Assembly: GCA_034670405.1 (NCBI GenBank)
Contig: JAXDDX010000049.1
Location: forward strand, 2,364,001-2,428,000
DNA from: Hoplostethus atlanticus
Taxonomy: Eukaryota; Chordata; Actinopteri; Trachichthyiformes; Trachichthyidae
Length of the DNA: 64,000 bases
Reading direction: 5' to 3'
Of the stretch, positions 25,101 to 40,100 are shown in pieces (position 1 is the first letter of the stretch; each line of letters starts with the position of its first letter). The notes beneath the pieces were generated by a model. The model worked only from the letters and a program-made list of their open reading frames with translations, was not told where the DNA came from and ran no database searches. A program made the position numbers and the translations under genes.

Positions 25101-28100
25101 TAGTCCAAAATCGTAGGCAGGTTAGGAAAAGTAAAAGTCACTATAAAAATGTTTCACACTAGCTGATGTGCAGCATTCCTGCAATGCAGCTGAGCTTTAT
25201 TAAAGGATTACCAAACGTTTACAGACTAAGACCTATTTAACACCAGAAAGACCAGGCTGTTGAAACCTGTGCTGAGGTGCAGCGATGCCCCGAGACATCC
25301 CGAGACCAGCCGTGTCTTACTGGGTTGTCTTACTGAGCTTCCAAATAGCCTGAATGTTACGAGAGTCAATTTCAACATTATTATTTCTAAACTACAATGG
25401 TTTTATGAAGAAAATGTTCCAATAATTAGCACTTATGACAGCCATATATACAAAATATTAATAGACACTAACATATAAAATAATTAAGATTAACTAAATT
25501 AAATAAAAAGGAATCAGTAACGGAATGCACTTATACACAAGCACTGGTCTCTTCTCACTTTATTCCTGAGCAAATCTTGTACAGGCATATTTTGTACTGT
25601 GCACTTTAAGTATATGGCATTCACATTACTATTGACCAGCAAAGTCTTCCCATTTCATTCCCCCATCACTTACTTTCTCCTGGATATGCCGAAGGGACAT
25701 GGTCTGCTTGCTGTAAAGGGATACAGAGGAAAAGACAGCCAGTTCAAATCAAGTTCTGGGTGTTATTTTTCCCTGATTCAGATTTTTACATTTTTAAGCC
25801 ATATTTACACTCTGGTGATTACTTGTATACAATAACTCTTAATTGAAGACCTCAGATGTGACATCCAGAATAACCCAATGCTGCTGATATCAATTTCAAT
25901 CATAATTAAAATTTATTTTTAGTGCAAGTTCTTTAAGCTGTTGTTTTTTTCCCCTAACTTTAGAGTTACAACAAAAAGGTAGGGCAGCAAAGGAGCAGTT
26001 CAAAACAAACAAGGGCGAGTGACTTCATGAAGTAATTTCAAGCCCAAGCCCTTACCTTGGCAGGGAAAGGGGACTTGAAAGGTTCAGCATTGCAAGGTGT
26101 GTGGATGGCGGTCAGTAGAGGGGGCCACGAGTGGGTCATTTCCTTTGAGAAAAATATGTATTAGGAACTCATCCTCACAGCCTAACTAACGGTGTGCTCT
26201 AAGGGAGTGGTGATATATTATATATATTGATATATTATGTTGGTATCAAAGTGGATCCACATGTCATTTTATGAATTCTAGACCTCTAAAGCATCTGTCC
26301 AGAGGACAGACTTTCAGATATGTTTAGGTTTGTCCAGGTGGTCTCTGGAACAGTTCTGTTCTTTTTAGACAGTAGAGGTTTCTTCCTGGCTTCCCTTGCA
26401 TGAATGTCATTTCTATTCAGTGTTCTAATTGTTGACAGATGCACAAAAACACCAGATGCAGCAATGGAGGCTTTTAGATCTCTATGAGTCGTGTCATTTT
26501 AAATGCTCTCCATTTGTATATTACTTGTCTCACAGTGGACCGATGGGAGTCTTTTTGATATGGCTTTATAATCTTCCCAGACTGATGCGCCCTCACTACT
26601 CCCTTCCTGAGGTCTCCTTAGATTGTGGCATAGTGTTTTTATTTCACCTGCATGGGTGACACCAAACTGATGAGGTTTCTCACCTGTATTTATGGGTGTG
26701 CCACACAAACTCCTCCGGTAAGATCTGACCTTTGATTGGTTAACTTCATACCCAATTATTTACTTCTGCTTAACTACTTGATTTAACTAATGCCAAAAGA
26801 AGGTTAATTTATTTTTGCACCTCCAGCAATTCCATTTAAACTATTTTCATTTTACTACCTGCACAATTTCTTCTAAAAAAAATAATCATGAAATTGGTAA
26901 ATATAGATCCTTTATTTTACTTAAGACTAACTTTGATTAAGGACTGCACAGTAAAAACTAAAAATTTCGATAATTTCACAAAAGGTTCACAAAACTTCAA
27001 TCATAGCTGTATTCACACATATACATATATAGGAAACAGTTAAAAACTATAATTTCCTCCATATTCTGATCCTCAAGTTGAATACATTTATTTATTACAT
27101 CTGGTTACTAATAGATGTGTGAGGGGTTGCAACAAAAATGGTGAGCATTACTAAAAATGGATCTCTATCATAAGTAATTATTTCTAAGTTAATGCTCATA
27201 TTATCCATTATCCTAGTTCACTAGATTGCATTTTCTACCGCATTAGCGAATATGTGCTTGTGTCAAATACAATTCAAGCATTAAGATGTCAAAGAAGCTT
27301 GACAAGCACTGAGACATTAAGAGAATGTGGTGTTTTCAATCTCAATCATTTTGTCAGGGAAATGCTGAGCTTCTGGACGTGATATTCCAGCTTCCTTTAT
27401 TTTATTAACCAGATTTTGTAAAGCGTTTCACTTCAAAGCGATGCAGTCCGATTGTCATCAGTTTCCATCAGTGGATACACGTCTGGTTCAGTGTGTGATA
27501 TTAAACGGGGGAGTTTGTCCTGACTGAACAGTTCACACAGCAAGTCAGTGGTCTATGTGGTTGGCTTTCCAGCCTCCACTCCTGGTTTCAGGCCATAAAT
27601 TGATAGACTGAATTTCCTGCTACCATCTTCCAGTGCCTGTGTTTTCTCTTTCAGGAACTTGTTTGAATCAGCCGTCTATCAGTGTAAGTGGCAGCCAGTT
27701 CCAGTGATTCCACCTTAGTTTTGCATGTCTCCACCACACTTTCGAGTCTCCCCAGTTTTTCATGAACAGGATGAAGTTTCACGTCATGGGCAGTTGAGAT
27801 TTCATGCCTAACTATTTTTTCTGAACGTTTTGCCCAATGCTTCAAGATCCATATGGGAGCTACGGAGATTGTATGAAATTTTTTGCAACCACATGGAGAC
27901 ATAATCTTCAGAGACTTGGTTAATATCACACTGCAAGTCTTAAATAACAATGAGTTGTTGAGCTCAGATAACAACACTACCTGCCCGTCACCGGACGTCA
28001 CAGTATCATAGTCTAATTTAACACATTTGAAAAATTGAAACAAAAACAAACATTTTACTGGCAGTAAAAGTTTAATGAATAAATATACAAATAATTTAAT

Positions 28101-31100
28101 AAACAGGCAAACTAACAGCTGTGCAGTCAATAGATTCAACGGAACACTGTATACTGAGGGAGGAATAAGCCCTGCTTCCACTTCCTGTACCGCTGCCTGG
28201 TGTATCAACAAAACATCTACCTTCTTTAGGCATCATCTCATTGCTCCACTCCAATAATAGATTAATTGAAACTGCCAGCAGAAAGAGGCAGGAAGCTTAT
28301 TGATGGAAACTGGAAACTGTTGGAATTGTTGGATGGTTGGAAGCGGTCATCATTGCCAAAGGCTGTCCAATAAGCATGGCCATAGCCACTTTTCAATTTT
28401 GAATACTTCTTATTGTTTGATCATGTGCTGTTAAATAAAACAGACAAACGTGTGAAGACTGAAAGTCGTTTCAATTTCCAATCATTTCAGAAGATTGTTA
28501 TTGTACATTATCTGCATAAAATGCAAGGGTGCCAATAATCTTGGCCAGAACTGCAGGTCACAACCTAGGTCTAGCTTGGGCTCCCCGTCTGGCCCCTGGT
28601 TGTTTTGATTGCTTGGGTGCTACCCGACAGCTGAGCTAACACTACTCTCCCACTAGCGCAGCCTAGCTACCAGCTTTAGCGGTATAGAGCCTAGCCTTGC
28701 CCTCCGCCTAGCTACTTTGCCACTAGCATAGCCGTCTTGATGCTTGTTTAGCCTAGGCAACTAATGTTTAGCATCTACCTTAGCACCTAGATTTAGCCTC
28801 CTACCGACCCCAGTTAAGGTAAGCGTGACTTCTTGTTCCACGTGCTTAAAGATTTTGTCTCCTTGTGTCCGTCAGTTAGAGGAAGACAGGCTGATTACCT
28901 TAGATGAGACGGTCACCCAGATAGCTTCAAATTTAATTGAATAGGAAAGTGAATAATCTGCCATGTGCTGTTCTTGTCTTATGACACTGAACATTTTCAC
29001 AGAATGATGCAGGAGGTGGCAGGTGGGTATGAAAAGACTGGTTCACCTCCAACAGAGAAGTAAACAAATGTATGCTTTCATAGTTTTATTTATGTGCAAA
29101 TGTTAGGTTATGTCGGTTTACATGTATGTGAATGAATGATCATGTGTATTTGAGTGAACTACAAGCTGTTTCAATTTCTTGACTCAAATCTTAGATAAGT
29201 GTAATTACATGAACCTGATGCCAACAACCATGAGCCAATAGCCGACTGCAATGCAGAACTTAGGCTACAGAGAGGCACTTACCCTCAAAATGTCTTCCAC
29301 ACACTGGGCTTCATTTGTCCTTGTCTGCAGAAAGGAAAGGCACAATTATGAAGATATTGGAAAAATGGTGAAAAAAGTATCAAACACGAGAGAGTGGACC
29401 AGTACAAGAACATACAGGAATTACTCTAGGGCCTATGGATTAGGTGTGCGATTCAGCAGAGATGGTGTGGTTTCTATTTGTAGATAAAATTAAATTATAA
29501 AATTGTTCTCAATGCATCACAACTTTGGATCTTTTTTCCTATATTTGTAATAGGAGTAAAACCTCTAACAACATTTATATTAAAGCACATGTCCATATTG
29601 ACCATCATGACATCAGCATCTGCAATACTACTTAATAAATTCTGTATTAATGTCAAACCTTTTTAGGTGTATATATGTGTCACTGTTCATATAAGATGTA
29701 TTTACAGTTTTACTTTCCACCGCGCCATCATGGCTCCATTAAGTGCAGCTGAGAGACAAAAGGCACGTTGTGATGCTGACCCAGAGAAGAGCCAATATCT
29801 CTTGTGCTTGCTTGATGCTTGAAATCATTCAAGCACCACAGCCTGTGACCACACCGCATTACATAGAGATCCAGAGACGGACTTTCTCAGTCACTGCCAT
29901 GAATCTCTGAAAGATGATGATCTGTGCCCCACCTACTTTGCACACTTTTCCCCCCTTTTTTTTTACAATTTTTAGCTGTGACAAGCAGATGGTATAGGTT
30001 GGTCAGTCCATCCCAAAGATCTAAACAAATATTAAGGCCCTGCTAGCCTGCTCGTTAGTGGGGTGGGGTATGTGAGGGGATAGGGAGAGTGAGGGAGAGT
30101 GCTCATGTGCATGGTTACGTGTGCATACATGCACATGCACTTTTATGCCCTTTGAATAGTAGTTAGTCGTCAGGGGGTTGAGAGTGTAAGGGGTTGGGCG
30201 GGTTGGTTGGGTGTTAAGTGCACAGGCCTTTGAGGTTGAGGTTATGTGAAACTGAAACGATCAACATGTCTTTCATGATGTGGAATATGAAAAACTGTTG
30301 TTGTTGTTTTTGATGAAGTGAGCAAGTGGCGACAGCAGACAGGTATATCAAAATAACCTGCATTAAGTTAAAGATAGAGTAACCAAAAATGAATCAAGGT
30401 TATAAATCTAAACCCAGTTTTCCTAGTATGTGCCATCATAGCATTTGGCAACAAGGGTTATCTAGGCCTGATGCAAGAAAGGCATTGGGGATTCTATTCA
30501 AAAGCCTTACACTTAGCTTGACATCCAAAAAAGCCACAACATTAGAGAGAACGTGTATTCACATAAAGCTAAATAATATTAAACCAGCCAACCACTCAGA
30601 ACAATGCATTTGTAGAAAAAATTTAACCATCTCACTTTTCCAGTACATTTACAAGTATTTAACAAGATAAAAAGGTATCCAGCTGTACTTCAGCCTAGGC
30701 CTGGCCTACATGTTATGACAGGCCAGGCACAGATCTCTGGATTATAGTAAATCACTCACTCTTCTCCCTCTCACAAATGATTCATTCTGTCTACTCACAA
30801 AGACACCCTTTCCTGACCTCATAACAAGGGGAGGCAGTCTTAGCATACGATACTGCTCAACAACATTCCTGCACACACCAGTTACCATCACTGTGACCAA
30901 CATTATCTGAGAATTCTTGGTAGAATAATAAGTGTTTGCCCTCTGTTTCAACTAGGACCCCATTCAGACACAAACATGACAACAAGGAAGTGCAAATGTT
31001 CAATAAATAAGACAGTTGTCATATAGAGTAGGCTTGCGTCTTTACCTTGGGTTGCCCTGCTTGAAGAACAGTTTATAACAGCTGCTATGTCGAATAGCTA

Positions 31101-34100
31101 CTCACCATCTTCTGGTGGTTGTGATTTAGTGTGCGTGTTTACAGACGCCGTGCTGCTGACCATGACAGAGTGTGCATGTGTGGGCGATTTGCTCAAGTGC
31201 AAAGCCACACTTAACACACACGTCCATTCTTGGGCACTTTTAGTGTCTTGCTGCTTCAGCATCACCACTGACTGTAAGGGGGGGGAATTGGCAATTGCTT
31301 CTCCTGTCCTGTGTATTCTTGACCTGAGGCTCAAGAATACACAGGACCATTCCAATTGCTAGTCTTAAACATTATTTCTTAACATTTTCCCCAACATTAG
31401 CCTTAAACCAAGCCAACCCCTCCATCCAGCTCTGGGCTTATGTTATCTTTGGCTTCACAAAGGGCCAAGCCATTAGTTATATGTTCTTAGGAAGATCCCA
31501 ACATCAACAGAACAAAAATAAGCCTGATGAAAGCCTCAAATCTGTCGGTCATGACACTTCATCAGTCTCAGGGAAAGAGAGACATGGTGGATCTTATTAC
31601 TCACACTCTGGACAGAGACTTATGTCATCCAAGTACAACAGGCCGATATAAAAGCCATATTTTTTAAGAGGAATTGAGACTATGGGCCAATTACAGTTGT
31701 GCGCAACACGAGTGTGACATTTATTCAATTCAAGCCCTGAGTGGAGAAATTTAGGCTCTGCTGTGGAATAGTTGTAGCTGAGAGCACCAACTAATGATAC
31801 ATCATATAGGTTGGGCAGAGGCAATTTGCAACTTCTTAACAATGCTGGACATCCATGGGCTGTTGCATATTGCTGTTGTCGTATGAAACACTTGTAAAAA
31901 TGCAATGCCATTTAGATAAAAACGAGGCTGTTTTTCCTCAGCTCATGAAAAGTTGACATTTTGGAAATATACAAGGTTTTTATCCGGCAGTGACGATAGG
32001 GCCGAAAGCAGATGTGTGCAGCCAAGCTGGGGAGCGGAGGGTTGGTGAGGACAGAGTGGAGAGAGAGAGAGAGAATGAGAGAATGAGTCACTGCCCAGCT
32101 ATCCTGTAATGGATTAGTCCCAGCAGTGAAAATGCCTGCCTATTCAGCACTGCTGTGCTGTTACAGGAGGGAAGGGGGAGGTGGGGGCTACAGGTGCAAG
32201 GGGTGTGTGTGTATGTGTAAAAACAGTTGAATGGGGTTGCACTGGAGCTCAGCCAAATTCCTCAAAAACAAAAAAAACCTGAACGGTCAGGCATAGGAAT
32301 ATCAAAATTATGAGTTCTCAGAGACCATCAGAGCCCTCTTGTCCAATGGTATATACAAACCCCACACAATAGGACCGACTGATAGACTAGATTTTTTTTT
32401 TTTGTTTCACCTTCCTCATCATTGTCAATCCCTGAAAGCATTGTTCAAAATACTCGCTCTCCCTCCATTTAAAAAGTGGCATTCTGTATGCCTTCTATTT
32501 GAAAAAAATATAACACACAACTTCTATAACTGCATTCTCCTTAGACCAAATTATCCTAATTAATTATCATGAAATATTAAATGGCTAAACATCTGACTAT
32601 GAACAGTGCATAATATACAAAAAAAGGCCACACCCACCCACACCCCTGCTGGCATAAGATTGAATTCTGACAAAGTAGGGGAGACATAGGAGAGAATTTC
32701 TGTTTTGTTCTGTCTTTCCAATGGCCTTATATTGTTAGTTATATTCTGTTTTTCTTTGTAGTATCCTATTACTTTTGTTGCTGCAGTGGATCAATTTCCC
32801 CACAGTGATCATTTAAGTTTCATCTTATAACCGATTTTAATACAAGGTACCCCCACAACCACAGTTAATGACATCTAGGCTATATGCTCACCTCTAAAAA
32901 CTGTGGCAGTATCTTCAGTTTGGCCAGGTTAGATTTGTTGATTTTTGGTAGGGATTCATATGGCTTTGGTGAAGGCTTAAGCTCAGGTGTCTCACTGACC
33001 ACCTGGTCCTGACCGTCCATGGGCCGCACATAGGCCGTGGGCTTCTGGGTCATGACTACGTTGGGTGCCTTGGAGGTCAGGAGAGGAGGGAAGGTCTGGG
33101 AGGGCAATGTGGTACCCTTGTTGGGCTGGGGCAAAGACGCATCTTTGGGGGACTGTTGGGGGTCCAATAAGGAGACATCCATGGTGGATGGATGAGCTGG
33201 GGACCCATGTTGCTGGTGCCTCTCGAAGGTGTCCTTATTGTCCATGTCTTGGGGCTCAGAGTTACCGTGGTCACTGGAATGTAGGCAGGGTATGGACTCA
33301 GCATCAGGGGACAGGGCAGACAGTACCTGGGGTAGGCTGGCACACTCCCTGAGATCTGGGGCTTGGGCTGAGTAGCTGAGCTGGTCAGCCTGACTGTGGT
33401 TCAGGGAAGCCTGGGAGTAAGTTGGTGAAGGTCCGTGGTGATTAGGGGGGGCAGGCACAGTGCTCTTCCTCAAGAGCTGAGAGAAGTGGTTACTGTTGTT
33501 AGAGGGGCCTTTCTGGGTCTGGGTTGACATATGTTGGGTATGGTTGTGGAATGGAGGCTTGGCTGATTTGTCTGTGTTAGGTTGGCCCTGATCTGACTGT
33601 GAAAGGGTTACATGAGGGGAAATGGACAAAGGGTCCCTGGCGAAGTTGCCCAAGCTGGGATAGGGATTATTCTCATCTTCATAACTGCCCAGCATCCTTT
33701 GAATGCGACTAGACAGCTCATCCCCTTTGTTTGTCTGAAAAAGAAGGAGTAAAAAGTTAGATTACTTCACAACACTACAGAGTTTTGCTCTTTTGGCTGA
33801 GATTCACAGAAGTTGATGGTATCACAGAATAAAAAGTGAATCAATTAAATTTGCATTAGTGGCATTGGTATTATCATTAGTCAATAAAAGATGTGTTAGA
33901 TTTGGGTAGTTGTGCTACCCTAATCTAACACATCTTTGCAAAAAAACCCCATAAAATTGGTTCCTTTCCAACCTCTTTGCCATTTTGTTCAAAATGGTGG
34001 TTATTCAATATTCTCAGTAAACAACTCATTCATTTGACTTAAAGAAATGCACTGCACTTCAATATAAAATACTGACAATCACAAAAGATAGGTTCTGCAG

Positions 34101-37100
34101 AAAGGTTATGAACACACTCATTCACACTGTAACCCAAATTTACATCACTGCTTGGCCGTATTAATGGGGGAGTTTGGTACTATGCTGTGATCTAAGGAGG
34201 CCTCAGGGAGTAGTGACTGCACATCAGTCTGGGGACGGTTATAAAGTCATACCAAAGACTGTGAGACAAATAATATACAAATGGTGAGTGTTTAACACGA
34301 CAGAGACTCTGCCTGCAAGTGGACATCCTTCTAAGGTATGTTCAAGAGCCACAAGAAAAATATTACAACTGGTAATCCGTCATCCATCAACATTAAGAAG
34401 AACAATGAATAGAAATGGCATTCATCTCATCTCTACTGTCTAATAAGAGCAAAGCTGCCCATCTGTACATTTGAGACAACATGAGATTTCTGGAAGTCAA
34501 GTTCTCTGGACAGATGAGTCCAAAATTGAACTGATTGGTTGCAGCATCTGACCTTTTGTTAGATTTTGTTCAATAAACAATGAAAGAATGTAATTTATTG
34601 GTGCATGTTCTTTAATTGGGATATCTTGATTAAAATGAGGTTCAGATAAGGAGTTTATCAGGTTATTCTTCTATAATATACAATTGCGATAAAAAGGTTT
34701 GCAAACCTTTTTGAATTACCTGCATTCCTGTATAATGGCTCCACATATGGTAACACAATAGTGATTCAACCTATACCCAGTTCATGAAAGCTTTAGGCTA
34801 ATATTTGCTGTTCTAAGAAGAAGAATCCTTTGGCGCACACAACGTGACAAGAACTGGGTAGTTGGCATGACCAGTGATAAATACCTTTGGCTGAACAGAC
34901 AAAGAAAAGAGCAGTACCTACAGAAACTCCTACACTGCAACTACTATACTGCAGCAACAGAAAACCCAAGGGAAAAGAAACACATTATTTGCTCAGAGGA
35001 AAGCAAGTGTGCCAAAAAGGAAAGCACCCGGCTTTGAGCCAAAAGTAGAGTGAACACTGGTATTGCCTTTCCAAGATGAAGTCTACATTGGGTAACTTTA
35101 TTATGTTGGGCCAGTGCCAAAATTGAGTTGCAGCTTGTTAGATATAGTTAAGTACTAACGTAGGTCTAGTGCTAATGTCACTAAACAGATGCTGTCTTTA
35201 TTTCATTATCAGTTGAATAGCAATCAACTAATGGAGTAATACAGTAATAATGTAACAGTTATCACATTGTTTTATACAACATGTTTGACATTTATATATT
35301 TATAGTGTATCTTAAATTCTGCCGTTCCATTATTTGTAGTTGCTTCACTTCAAGCCCATGTTTGTTTGGGGGTGTGGCAAGTGCCGTCAGTCCAGTACTG
35401 CCAACACTCTTGTGAAGTAATGACCGCTTATCATCATGAAACCTAGTAGAAGCTATTCCCCAAAGTCATTTATAAATTGCCCAATAGGAGGCAAGAGGTT
35501 TCATAGAGTTTGTTCAGATAACAGGCTAACTATAAACTATCTAAGAATACACTAACTGGGCTAACTATAAACATATATATTTACTTTTTTTTTTAATGTT
35601 TTGTCCCTAAGACTTTCAAATTTTGACCTAACACCACCAAATTTGGTACACAGCCAAAGGGGACCTAGATAAACCAATGCAGTATAATTAGGCATGATCC
35701 GATAAACCACACGGCTGTCATGAACAAAAGAACATGACAATTTATATTTTGGGGATGTCGTGCATGAACGGCTTGCTTCAGGTCATGCCACAATATTTCA
35801 GTAGTGTTAAGGTCAGGAATCTGACTTGGCCATTCCAAGGTGTGAATTTCCCTCCGTTTATGCCATTCTGTTGTAGATTTGCTTTTGTGTTTGGGGTCAT
35901 AGTCAAGCTGCATGACCCAACCTCTATTAAGCTTCAGATCACTGACCCTGATGTTCTCCTGTAGAAATTCCTGATGCAATTTGGAATTCATTGTTCCCTC
36001 AATAATCACAAGCCATCCAGGTCTTGAAGCAGCCCCAAACCATGACACTCCCTCCACCACGCTTCACGGTTGGGATGAGGTTTTGCTGTTGGTATGCAGT
36101 GTTTTTTCTCATCCAAACATAGCGCTGTTCCCTTTTGGCAGAGTTCAAATTTTGTCTCATGTCTCCACAGAATATTGTTCCAGTAGCTTTGTGAAACATC
36201 CAGGTGGTCTTTGGAAAACCTGAGACAGGCAGCAATGTTTTTTGTGGAGAGCAGTGGTTTCCCCTTTGGTATCCTCCCATGAACACCACTCTTGTGTAGT
36301 GTGTTTCTTATTGTGGACACAGATGTTAGAAAGCTCAAGAGATGCCTGCAGATGCTTAGATGTTAACTTGGGGTTCTTCATCACCTCCTGATTATGCCAT
36401 GTACTCTTGCTGTGATCTTTGCTGTACACCCACTCCTAGCACGCTTTTGTAGCCTTTTCCAGCCTTATGAGTCAACAACTCTTCTACAGAGGTCCACTTC
36501 ACTTGTTTTCTGGAGAGCAGACTTTCATAGTCATTATCCTAGAGATTCACAGATTGTTTTACAGCTTAGGCTGTTTATATTTGAACAATATTTTCAATAA
36601 AAATATGTAAAAGTACATTTTTGTGTGTTATATGTTAAATCATATTGGGCCTCATTCACAAAACGTGCGAAAGATCAGATTTGATCGTAAAAGTGTTCGT
36701 ACGAACGTTTCTACGAACACATTCTTGTTTGGAAACATGCGGGAAGGCATTTAGAATGCTTTACACTTTATGCAAAATCAATTACAGTAGTGCCAAACCT
36801 CATTAACAAAAAAATGTTGGTGGCGTATATTTGCAGAATTGGCCTTATTTATAACAATACAAGATTATAAAACTTGTAATGGGTTGGTCACTGGACTGAA
36901 CGCCTTGCAAATATAATGATATATTCTTACCATCTGATGAAGATGCAGACTGAATTTGATCTGTGTCCAACTCCAATGCCAACTGGACACCCGACAGTGA
37001 GGTCTATGGAACTGATCCTCTGATCCATGTCAGATAGCGCCACAGTGCCCTGCCCTCTTCCTGTGGCTGATAATATGCGGCTATTTCTAGTTATTCTTTT

Positions 37101-40100
37101 TTTGCAATCTAATTACACCTCAAACCATTTCTTTGTGCGTGTTTCTGCTGAAACAGCATTGACAGCATTAACAATTTCTTGCCATACTTTATCAGTTCCT
37201 GTCACTCCGCTGCTTATGCTTTTGAAAATTACATTGTTTTTTTCTAATGCACACATGAGCGCAAAACTTTCGGACTCCACAAAGTTTCTCTTTTTCAATC
37301 TTTTGGTCATGGTTTACTTGCACACAACCCTGCACGCCTTTTATAGTGTTGAACAGGGCATTTACCTATGCAAATCGACATGAACAGCCATGAGTGAATG
37401 AATGAGGCCCATTGTGTTTATGTATTGTTAGATGAAGATCAGACCATATTTTGGGAGCCATTTATGCAGAAATGTAGGTAATTCAAACGGGTTCACAAAC
37501 TTTCTTGCAACTGTACCGTATGTTTTCATAATTGTGTTCAAGTAGTCAGTAGTGGCCTTACAGGAATGCCTCGGGTGACTTTTCATGCAAAATATAGTGC
37601 AGGCAATATAGTTCTGTGTATATAGTTTAAGTCGGATAATTCAACATCCTTGTTCAGCCAGGGTCCCTATAGTTTGCCGCATGTAGTGCAGGCCATATAT
37701 GTCAATGTCCCTAGTCGACCAGGGGCCTTTTGATTGAATCACAAAGAAACAGCAGATCCTTATATTTTCTGATTTTGCCCTTTCAGATTATGGCCCCCAT
37801 TCTGTGCCAATATGCCCATGGTATCAATCAAAGGTAGAGAGAAACCCAAAAGAAACCCATCCTTTTTATTTATTTTTTTAAGGTTGGTTGAAATGTGCCA
37901 GTTTATGACAGACTTATACTTGACGGCTATAAACAGACCTGTAATCTGCACAATGACAGACTGGTGTCTGGTCATCATAATTTTAAGTGAAACATTTTTC
38001 CTTTCACTCAATGGTCTCCTTCATCTGAAAATGTCAGACAACACTACCTACTCTAAAGAAAGCAAGGGGCAGACAGGATAAGCTCTGCAATTAATGTCAA
38101 AGTTGTGAAAGGGGAAAATTGCCTGAAACTGCACCTCAATCGTCATCACATGCTTACAAAGGGTGATATGCAGGTCACCAGTCCCTGTGATGCTCATTAG
38201 TACACCATTGCAAATGGGTTGCAAGGAGACAGAGTCTAATGACAGCTGGGATTTGATGACACCACTCAAGAAGAGCAATTGTGTATGAGGGCAACATATT
38301 TCAAAGCGTTCATTACCCCTAATACATTTTCTAGACAAAGGCAGCTTTTCCCTAAAAGGTTAACTATTAATTTTCCGGCTACACATAATCACATGGTCAC
38401 ATGACAGACCATTAATGTTCCCCCTATCTTCTCATTAATTTTCCCGAATAGCTTCAAAAATTAAGAAAAATTACACTTGAAACTATTATTTTTTTGTCTC
38501 TTCATTCATTGTAGGACAGGAGTTCCCTGCATTATTATCATTAATATAACATTCTTATATAACTCTTCCTCCTCACTGTAAACTGGGCTCTCATTGGCTT
38601 TTGGCGGTCTCCACTCTTGGATTGAATCGGTGATCCCCCCCCACACTTTAGGACCCATCCAAATGTCAGGTCATCAATATCAAATAGGTTTATGATCAGG
38701 GCAGCTCAGATCAGTCTGCAAGTTGATCAGTGTGGTTAAGACTGAATCTATAAACTCTTCACACTGCCAGATCATTTGTTTTGACCATCAGTCCCAACCA
38801 AGCCTCACATCGGGGATTCCCCTCCCGACTGGTGTAATCAGCCGGATAATCCTCTAGTAGCCTAAGGATACATTTGATGAACTGTTTAGAGAGTCTTGTT
38901 ATTCTTCAAATGTAAAAAGGGTAGCCACACAACTCAAACTTGGTATTTTTCCCCCCAGTCCCAAACTGACAGAACTGTACCTGAGAATTGCACCTGAGAT
39001 GCAATATTGTTATGGTAGTGTCACCATTAAAGTTTTTGATGAGCCCATCCATAATAACTTTAGAAACACTTTGTATCCACTTTTCCCTACAAGTTAGCAT
39101 GAAATATTTGATGTGGAAAATGTATTTGTAATTGATGCTTTCATATTAATCCTCTGAACCCATGGGCGGGATTTTTTAGATGCATTGTGTAAAACAAATT
39201 TAAAAAATAAAATTTAAAAAAAATAAATAAATAAAACGGCAAAATTAAACCATTTGTCATAGCTAGACCCTGTAAAAAGCAAAGAATTCTGCAGACTTTC
39301 AGGCAGCCAGAGATCGCTGAATGTTCCGGTATCGGTTGCATCACGAAAAATAAAGGCATCTAAGATCAAAATGTTGAGATTTTATAAAAGAAAATCTGAT
39401 ACTGTAAAAAACTGAGTGTTTGGGGTTCAGAGGGTTAAACAGAGCACTGTACATGAGCCACGTTCAGTATACTATTCACATTATATCACATAAACACATC
39501 TACAGAGGGTTTAACAGGTTAATAATTAATATTAGGCCCCTATGGAAAGTCCTTAGTATAAAAAGGGTTTTAGTATACCATCATGCCTACACTTTTATGT
39601 AAACAAGTATGGCCTTTTACTCGTAGGTGTAGAACCCTGTATAACTGAAGGCCTTTCACACATATTCTGTGTCACACAAGCTTTACTTGGATGGACCCTC
39701 ACCTTGTAGGGTTCTGCAAAGAGTGGCACATTCTCAGGGTTGAGTTCCTTGTCTTGACTGGTCTCCTGGTTCCTCTGCTCCCACGCTCTGATGCGAAGGA
39801 GGTTCCTTTCTTCATTGTACAAGCTGTGGAGCATTACAGAGAGACAGACGTTAACACTGTGTCTACACCCTTTTCAAGATAACAATAAATGCGATGAACC
39901 AGTTGAGAGATTCTCGAGGCAAAGACTGTTTAAAATCTTTCATCCCGCCGACAAAAGGGCAGCCACTTGAACTGAGAATGAAGACATTCAAACAGAGTGA
40001 GATTGCAATAGGATAATAACTAAACAATAATTAATTATTTTTAAGCTCATAAAAGGTCTGTATAGCTTGGTATTTTCTATATGCATGTCAATGTGATTGG

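Noticed and set aside
35665-36429. Overlapping - strand ORFs that could look like a host gene
   Set aside because: They are pieces of one Tc1 transposase in three frames with lost catalytic Asp and internal breaks.
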